Shown here in pieces: positions 58,891 to 64,000 of a stretch of DNA of 64,000 nucleotides. This DNA comes from JAICMB01 sp035295125 (GTDB lineage: Bacteria > Acidobacteriota > Terriglobia > Bryobacterales > Bryobacteraceae), in contig DATGJP010000020.1 in assembly GCA_035295125.1 (NCBI GenBank), forward strand, positions 62,001 through 126,000. Reading direction: 5' to 3'. A program made the position numbers and the translations under genes. Every line of letters begins with the position of its first letter. Position 1 is the first letter of the stretch. Below the pieces are notes generated by a model. The model made no database searches. It was not told the DNA's origin and was given only the letters and a program-made list of their open reading frames with translations.

Positions 58891-60902
58891 GATATCTACT
58901 TGTATTAGCCTTTGCCGCGGCGTTGTACGCGCAGGATCAGAAGCCGGCCGATCAGAAACCGCCAGACGAGAAGGCCACAGACCAGAAGGCGCCAGATCAG
59001 AAAGCGCCAGATCAGCAAGCCGCTCCCCCGGCGGCTCCCGCAGCGACCCCGGCGCCGCCCGTCAATCCACTGGATGAAAACGTGACCGGCAGCATCGATT
59101 TCGGTTATCGCTGGATTTTGAATAACGCCGGCAATTCGAGCGTTTATCGCAGCGTTGTGAACCTCGGCGAAGGCGTCAAGCTGTTCGGCCTCGACGGCAC
59201 GATCGTCAATCCTTCGCGGCGCCTCTTCGACCGCTTGGATATCCATGCCACCTCGCTCGGCGACGATCCTTATGAATCCGTCAAAGTCGACCTCTTCCGC
59301 CGCAATTCGTACCGCCTGAGCGTCGACTACCGCAACATCGCGTATTTCAATTTCCTGCCGTCCTATGCAAATCCCAATCAGATCATGGGATCGCTTGCGG
59401 ACGAGAACGCGTTCGATACGCGCATCCGCAATACCGATGTCAGGCTCGACCTGTTCCCCGGCTCCCGTATCGAACCCTACCTTGCGTGGGGACGTAATTC
59501 CGACTTCGGACGCGGCATCAGCACGTTCGCAGGCGACATCAACGAGTATCCCGTGGCTACAAGCTACGCGGATAGCACCAACACCTATCGCGGCGGCGTC
59601 AACATGCAGTTCGGGCGCTTTCATTTCAACGTCGAAGAGGGCGGCACGACGTATAAGGACGATCAGGGGCTTTCGGATTCGACCAAGAACCTCGGCGACC
59701 TGTCGACGTTATTCCTTGGCCAGCAGCTCTTTCTCAGCAGCCTGAACGAGAACTACCGCGTCCGCGGCGATTCGACCTATACCAAGATTTCCGTGGCCGG
59801 CGATCCTTTCTCGTGGGCCACAGTATCGGCACAGTTCGTTTACGCGCAACCAACAGTTGACGTTCAATACTCCGCAAATTCGGCAGGCAATCTCTACCTA
59901 GCGAGACTCTTCCAGTTTTATTCGACCGGCCAGGACGTTCTGTCCGGCGATGCTAAGATGCCGCATCCATCCGGCAGCGTCGACATCGAAATCCGGCCTA
60001 CGAAACGTTTGCGGATCATCGACTTTTATATGACCGACCGGATGCACAACGCCAGCGATGCGCTTCTGGCGGAGAGCTTTCTCTTCGCGGCCGGTACTGT
60101 CAGCGACAACGCGCTCGCGCAGGAGCGCCTGGTTGAGACGTACAACCAGGAAGAGGTCGATGTCTTCTTCGATGCGACTTCCACGCTGACTCTGCGTGGC
60201 GGATACCGTTACGTGTGGGGCGATGCGAGCCTCACCGCTCCGCAACTCATCGGCGTGCCGTTTGAGGGTGGGCAACTGCGGCGCAACGTTGGGATCGCCG
60301 GCGTGAACTACCGCATCAAACAGAAACTGCGGCTGAATGCCGATTTTGAAGGCGCTTCGTCGAGCCAGGCTTACTTCCTGACCAGCCTGCGCGACTATAC
60401 GAAGACGCATGTCCGCGGCAGCTACGATCTCGTGACTTCGCTGCGGCTGTCGGCTGACTACTCACTGCTCGACAACCGGACGGATCCGGTGACGCACTTC
60501 GATTTCTTCAGCCAGGCGTTCACGGCATCGGCGTATTGGGCGCCGAAGAACGGCCACCTGTTCAACGCGCTGCTGGATTACACGCGATCCAACGTGCACT
60601 CCACGGCTGTTTACATGGACCCTTCTACCCGGCAGTCACTGACTTCGCTCTACCGCGAGAACGCCAATACCGGCACGGCATTGATCGGGCTGAAATGGCT
60701 CAGCTTCGGCGGGTCGCTGTTCCGTTCCGTAGGGAGCCGGCCGACGCAATACTACCAGCCCATGGCACGCCTCTCGGTTCCGATCAACAAGCACATTTAT
60801 TGGAATGCGGAGTGGCGCTATTACGGCTTCGGCGAACTCTATTATCAATATGAGGGGTTCCGCAGTAACCAGTTCATCACGGGTTTGCGTCTGACGCGAT
60901 AA
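58887..60902 (+). CDS. MtrB/PioB-family decahaem-associated outer-membrane barrel
   Basis: A 671-aa protein with signal peptide MRYLLVLAFAAALYAQ. A low-complexity linker of DQK(A/P)P-type repeats (residues about 17-45) and a Pro/Ala stretch follow. The rest is a large beta-barrel of alternating strands (TGSIDFGYRWILNNAG, SYRLSVDYRNIAYFNFLPSY, IDFYMTDRMHNASDAL), ending FITGLRLTR. It lacks the N-terminal CXXC of Shewanella MtrB and seems to have no cysteine at all. The ATG overlaps the decahaem MtrA-like gene. It forms the sheath of the proposed electron conduit. Confidence 0.9.
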   Translation: MRYLLVLAFAAALYAQDQKPADQKPPDEKATDQKAPDQKAPDQQAAPPAAPAATPAPPVNPLDENVTGSIDFGYRWILNNAGNSSVYRSVVNLGEGVKLFGLDGTIVNPSRRLFDRLDIHATSLGDDPYESVKVDLFRRNSYRLSVDYRNIAYFNFLPSYANPNQIMGSLADENAFDTRIRNTDVRLDLFPGSRIEPYLAWGRNSDFGRGISTFAGDINEYPVATSYADSTNTYRGGVNMQFGRFHFNVEEGGTTYKDDQGLSDSTKNLGDLSTLFLGQQLFLSSLNENYRVRGDSTYTKISVAGDPFSWATVSAQFVYAQPTVDVQYSANSAGNLYLARLFQFYSTGQDVLSGDAKMPHPSGSVDIEIRPTKRLRIIDFYMTDRMHNASDALLAESFLFAAGTVSDNALAQERLVETYNQEEVDVFFDATSTLTLRGGYRYVWGDASLTAPQLIGVPFEGGQLRRNVGIAGVNYRIKQKLRLNADFEGASSSQAYFLTSLRDYTKTHVRGSYDLVTSLRLSADYSLLDNRTDPVTHFDFFSQAFTASAYWAPKNGHLFNALLDYTRSNVHSTAVYMDPSTRQSLTSLYRENANTGTALIGLKWLSFGGSLFRSVGSRPTQYYQPMARLSVPINKHIYWNAEWRYYGFGELYYQYEGFRSNQFITGLRLTR

Positions 60903-60961
60903 TTCTTTCTAAAGGACCGGGAAAAATTGAGGCCGCGGATGAACGCTAATCGGACGTTCTC

Positions 60962-62536
60962 TTAGCCCGCAATCTTGATCTCGTCCGCACCAGCAACGCG
61001 CCGGCCGCACAACTCAACCCGATTGCGGCCTCGCTCCTTCGCCCGGTAGCATCCGGCGTCGGCCAACTTCAAAAGGTCGGCCGGTACTGCCGGGAACGTC
61101 AACGTGCCGGCGACACCGAAGCTGGCGGTTAACCGGATCTCCTGACCGACACCCGGTACACGAAATCCCTCTGCCGCCGTGGAGTGCCGCAAACGCTCGG
61201 CAAGTTCGGCCGCTTCGCCCGGTTCAGTGCATGGAAGCAACAGCGTAAACTCCTCGCCGCCCCAGCGGAAGAAAAAGTCGGAACGCCGGATTGTGCTGTA
61301 CATGCGTTCGGCAAACGCGCGCAGCACATGATCGCCGACGTTATGCCCGAAGCGGTCGTTGATGTTCTTGAAGTGGTCGAGATCGATGGCTAAAAGAGAG
61401 AGTCCAAGCCCCAGCCGTTCCGATCGCGCGGCTTCGACCGCAAAGATATCCGCGAATGCGCGACGATTCAGGCATTGCGTGAGTTCGTCGGTGTAAGCTT
61501 TGCGGCGCTGCTGTTCGATCTGCGAACCGAGGGTATACGAAAAAACCACCACGGCAGCCAGGAAGCAAATCGCATATACGCCCAGGAAGAAACCTGCCTC
61601 TCGCAGCGTCTGGCGAAGTACGCTGACCGTAATCGCTTGTGCGCCCTGGTCAGGTTTCAGTGCCTCCAGGAATAGTCTGGCGGCCAAAGCCCCCGACGCG
61701 ATCATCACCAGGAAGACGAGAATGAAAACCGAGATGTAAAACCGTGCGTCGAGCGATCGGCGCGCCGGTAGCGTGATATGTGCCGCAATCCAATGCTGGG
61801 CGGGCCGGTTGAGGCAGTAAAGCAAGGGGCCTATGATCAGCACGATCTGCAGAAAATCTCCTAATATCCAGCCCCGCCAAACCCCTTGCGCTTTCGAAAA
61901 CGGGAGCTGGTGATGGAAATTCCAGACCAGCGCGCCCACCGATGACGCACCGGTGGCAATCAATGCCAGTAGCGCGAATTGTGCCCGGTCCACCCATCGC
62001 TCCAGCGAAGGCGATACATGAAGCATGGCCGACGAGCTCCACAGTACCGTAAGCGTGATGGGGGTAGCTACGCTAAAGACGAGCGCCGTGCCCAGAGGCA
62101 TGCCGTTCCAGACCGAGAGCACTAAAGTAGTAAGGTAGGCCGGAGCAATCCCCCAAAACGGGCCGAGCCAGAAGGTCGTCAGCAGGCAAATCGTGAGTGG
62201 GGGATAAAAGGTCAGGTTGATGGTAACCGGACCGGACATTAACGTCAGGCCATTCCACTTGATGGTACATAGTCCTGCTACCACCGAGAGGATACAGATT
62301 CCCAACCAGGCCAATACCATCCGCTGCGCTACGGGCTGTCGAATGGCTGACACAACGTCCGAGACGCGCCACCACCGGAGGCTACTGGTTTCACCGTCGC
62401 CATCCGGCCGGGAGAAGGGGCTAACATCCTTTGTTTGCGTCTGGATAGACTTCATCCTCAGTCGCGCCAAGGCACCTCTATCCCAGAGATCGGCTGTCCG
62501 CGACACCAACAATAGAACGCAGCGTGCCGGCCGCAT
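60962..62536 (-). CDS. MASE1-type membrane diguanylate cyclase (GGDEF)
   Basis: A 524-aa protein from ATG 62536 (AGGG 8 bases upstream; ORF open to 62581, and MKSIQ at 62455 also possible). About eight hydrophobic helices form a MASE1-like sensor (residues about 70-370; LTFYPPLTICLLTTFWLGPF, TPITLTVLWSSSAM). The GGDEF domain (about 380-510) has DELTQCLNRRAF, IDLDHFKNINDRFGH, the active-site GGEEF, and an inhibitory-site RRSD five residues before it. An active, feedback-inhibited c-di-GMP synthase is expected. No EAL domain. Convergent with the MtrB-like gene and divergent from the Tat-exported gene at 62567. Confidence 0.92.
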   Translation of the reverse strand: MRPARCVLLLVSRTADLWDRGALARLRMKSIQTQTKDVSPFSRPDGDGETSSLRWWRVSDVVSAIRQPVAQRMVLAWLGICILSVVAGLCTIKWNGLTLMSGPVTINLTFYPPLTICLLTTFWLGPFWGIAPAYLTTLVLSVWNGMPLGTALVFSVATPITLTVLWSSSAMLHVSPSLERWVDRAQFALLALIATGASSVGALVWNFHHQLPFSKAQGVWRGWILGDFLQIVLIIGPLLYCLNRPAQHWIAAHITLPARRSLDARFYISVFILVFLVMIASGALAARLFLEALKPDQGAQAITVSVLRQTLREAGFFLGVYAICFLAAVVVFSYTLGSQIEQQRRKAYTDELTQCLNRRAFADIFAVEAARSERLGLGLSLLAIDLDHFKNINDRFGHNVGDHVLRAFAERMYSTIRRSDFFFRWGGEEFTLLLPCTEPGEAAELAERLRHSTAAEGFRVPGVGQEIRLTASFGVAGTLTFPAVPADLLKLADAGCYRAKERGRNRVELCGRRVAGADEIKIAG

Positions 62537-62566
62537 TTTGAAGACCCTATGGTACGTTGGTCGGAT

Positions 62567-63139
62567 ATGAAGCGCCGCCACCTAATACAGTCGATTCTCG
62601 GCCTTCCTGCTCTCACAGTTTTACCCGCAGCCGCGCAAAATCCAGCGCCGGCTCCGGCGAACGCTGACGAGTCGACCCGGCTGGCCCTGACCTCCGCCGA
62701 CGCGGTTGCATCGCCTACCGGGCGATTCCTATCCGAGGACCAGTTCGACGCCCTGGAGCGCCTCTCCGCAATGCTGGTTCCAGCTTTCGACGGTAAACCG
62801 GGCGCGGCTGAGGCCGGCGCGGCCGAGTTTCTCGATTTTCTCCTCAGCCGATCGCCTCAGGAACGCCAGGTGCTGTACCGCCGCGGTCTGGATCTACTCA
62901 ACCAGGAGTCGCGAGCCCGCTACGGAAATCGGTTCGCCGACCTGGATGATGCCACCCAACTGTTGTCACACCTGAAGGAAACATGGACATTTTCAGGCCC
63001 ATCGGACGAACTCGCCCGGTTTCTCATCGCCGCCAAGGAAGACACGCTGCACGCCACGATAAGTTCACGCGAATGGGCGGCGGCCTCCACCGGACGACGT
63101 GGCGCCGGCATGGGCTTCTATTGGTACGCACTGGATTGA
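62567..63139 (+). CDS. gluconate 2-dehydrogenase subunit 3-like Tat-exported protein
   Basis: A 190-aa protein starting MKRRHLIQSILGLPALTVLP, a twin-arginine leader. The mature part has the subunit 3 pattern: SEDQFDALERLSAMLVPAFD, AAEFLDFLLSRSPQERQVLY and WTFSGPSDELARFLIAAKED. These small subunits accompany GMC-type flavoprotein dehydrogenases and carry them through the Tat system. The next gene, 3 bp away, is such a GMC enzyme, so the two likely form one periplasmic sugar or alcohol dehydrogenase. Confidence 0.88.
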   Translation: MKRRHLIQSILGLPALTVLPAAAQNPAPAPANADESTRLALTSADAVASPTGRFLSEDQFDALERLSAMLVPAFDGKPGAAEAGAAEFLDFLLSRSPQERQVLYRRGLDLLNQESRARYGNRFADLDDATQLLSHLKETWTFSGPSDELARFLIAAKEDTLHATISSREWAAASTGRRGAGMGFYWYALD

Positions 63140-63142
63140 ACC

Positions 63143-64000
63143 ATGAAGCAGGATTACGACGTCTTGATCATCGGCTCGGGTGCATCGGGTGGGATGGCGG
63201 CTTATACCCTCACGAAGCTCGGCATAAGCTGTCTCATGTTGGATGCGGGCCCGCTGTTGGACTTCGAAAAGCAACGCGAGCTGAAGCCGGTTTACGACCT
63301 GCCATACCGTGGATTCGGCGAGCCCGGCCGTTTCCCGCACGTGACGCAGGCGTCCGAATTCGACGCGAACCTGTGGGCCGACGAGAAGCAGAACCCGTAC
63401 ACGTACGACCCCAAAGACCCGTACTACTGGGTTCGAATCCGTCTGATCGGCGGCAAGACTCTGCGCTGGGGCCGCGCCTCGTGGCGCATGAGCGATTACG
63501 AGTTTAAGAATAAAGACCACGATGGCTTCGGCGATAACTGGCCCATCTCCTACGCCGACCTGGCGCCTTATTACGACCGCGTGGAGCCTATGTTTCGCGT
63601 TTCGGGACGCAAGGAGGGTTTTCCGCAGCTCCCCGATGGCGTCTTCATCGAGGACAACTCGCGCGACAGCGCCAGCGTGCAGCGCTTCCTCGATTCCGCG
63701 AAGCGGATGGGTGTTCCCACTACCAAGCAGCGGCGGGCCACCGGGACGCTGGCAAGCTCCGTCAACCTGCTTTTACCCGATGCGTTGGCCACTGGCAAGC
63801 TTCGAATTGTTCCCAACGCGGTGGTGCGTGAAATCACGGTCGACCGGAACTCGGCCAAAGTCAACGGGGTTTCGTTCGTGGACCGCAAGTCGAAGCGCGA
63901 GTACCACGCAACGGCGCGCGTGGTTATGGTGGGCGCATCGTGTCTCGAGAGCACTCGTTTGCTTCTGAATTCGGCTTCGCGACAGTATCCCAACGGGCTT
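63143..64000 (+). CDS. GMC-family oxidoreductase, 3' part outside window
   Basis: Starts at ATG 63143, three bases after the subunit 3 stop, and stays open to the window end (286 codons). N-terminal FAD-binding DYDVLIIGSGASGGMAAYTL, flavin-contact IRLIGGKTLRWGRASWRMS and WPISYADLAPYYDRVEPMF, typical of glucose-methanol-choline flavoproteins, here of the gluconate dehydrogenase large-subunit type. No own signal peptide, consistent with Tat hitch-hiking on the subunit 3-like partner. Electrons would go to a cytochrome encoded further right. Confidence 0.9.
   Translation, partial: MKQDYDVLIIGSGASGGMAAYTLTKLGISCLMLDAGPLLDFEKQRELKPVYDLPYRGFGEPGRFPHVTQASEFDANLWADEKQNPYTYDPKDPYYWVRIRLIGGKTLRWGRASWRMSDYEFKNKDHDGFGDNWPISYADLAPYYDRVEPMFRVSGRKEGFPQLPDGVFIEDNSRDSASVQRFLDSAKRMGVPTTKQRRATGTLASSVNLLLPDALATGKLRIVPNAVVREITVDRNSAKVNGVSFVDRKSKREYHATARVVMVGASCLESTRLLLNSASRQYPNGL

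Noticed and set aside
1..64000. CRISPR array, IS element, prophage or tRNA genes
   Set aside because: No spaced direct repeats, transposase, integrase or phage genes, and no cloverleaf-like sequence noticed on reading; an exhaustive search was not possible by eye.

Overview
The window is a moderately GC-rich bacterial chromosome segment, densely coded on both strands. No rRNA, tRNA, phage, IS or CRISPR was seen. Gene content points to an Acidobacteriota bacterium of the Solibacter/Bryobacter type: two Oar-like TonB-dependent receptors, a CRTAC1/ASPIC-UnbV FG-GAP protein, a membrane-tethered winged-helix-like protein, many secreted TPR proteins and Tat-exported oxidoreductases. This taxonomic call is an inference from families, not a database result.

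Layout. 1-3.0 kb: MeaB GTPase (cut by the window edge), acyl-CoA dehydrogenase, Gfo/Idh/MocA oxidoreductase. 3.0-4.6 kb: two abutting PPK2 genes. 4.9-7.4 kb: a sigma-54 activator with a cysteine-rich PAS domain, diverging from a three-gene operon (small CXXCH protein, receiver-like protein, small membrane protein) that carries a good -24/-12 promoter. 7.4-13.8 kb, minus strand: an AhpD-like protein whose second active-site cysteine codon is TGA, read here as selenocysteine; a cytochrome c/PQQ dehydrogenase; a DASS-type transporter; a membrane SpoIIE-type phosphatase. 13.9-18.7 kb: two-component system and two secreted TPR-type proteins. 18.8-23.7 kb: a tightly overlapping five-gene glycan operon. 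23.8-28.4 kb: 2-oxoacid:ferredoxin oxidoreductase alpha and beta with an unusual 594-aa ferredoxin-domain protein. 28.6-32.5 kb: esterase, TPR protein, FG-GAP protein. 32.6-41.4 kb: two large TonB receptors that share a conserved promoter, leader and signal-peptide module, plus a divergent membrane regulator-like gene. 41.7-44.3 kb: YjbR, AraC and ROK proteins. 44.6-49.1 kb: a kaiC-kaiB-kaiB-histidine kinase-response regulator operon. 50-52.4 kb: an ATP-dependent DNA ligase and a LigD-type primase-polymerase, tail to tail. 52.6-55.5 kb: hybrid histidine kinase and a RedB-like thiol protein. 55.9-60.9 kb: an MtrC-MtrA(DmsE)-MtrB-type outer-membrane electron conduit with 20 haem motifs in all. 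61-64 kb: MASE1-GGDEF cyclase, gluconate 2-dehydrogenase subunit 3-like protein and the start of a GMC oxidoreductase.

The strongest items for follow-up are (i) the UGA-containing AhpD-like gene with a stem-loop in the correct place for a bacterial SECIS element; (ii) the KaiC/KaiB clock-like operon with its own kinase and receiver, without KaiA in the window; (iii) the decahaem/decahaem/barrel electron conduit; (iv) the sigma-54 activator/promoter pair; and (v) a promoter-leader-signal-peptide module conserved between two divergent TonB receptor genes.

The genes suggest a respiratory heterotroph that uses periplasmic dehydrogenases (PQQ, GMC, Gfo/Idh) and multihaem cytochromes, imports large substrates through TonB receptors, and has heavy signalling capacity.
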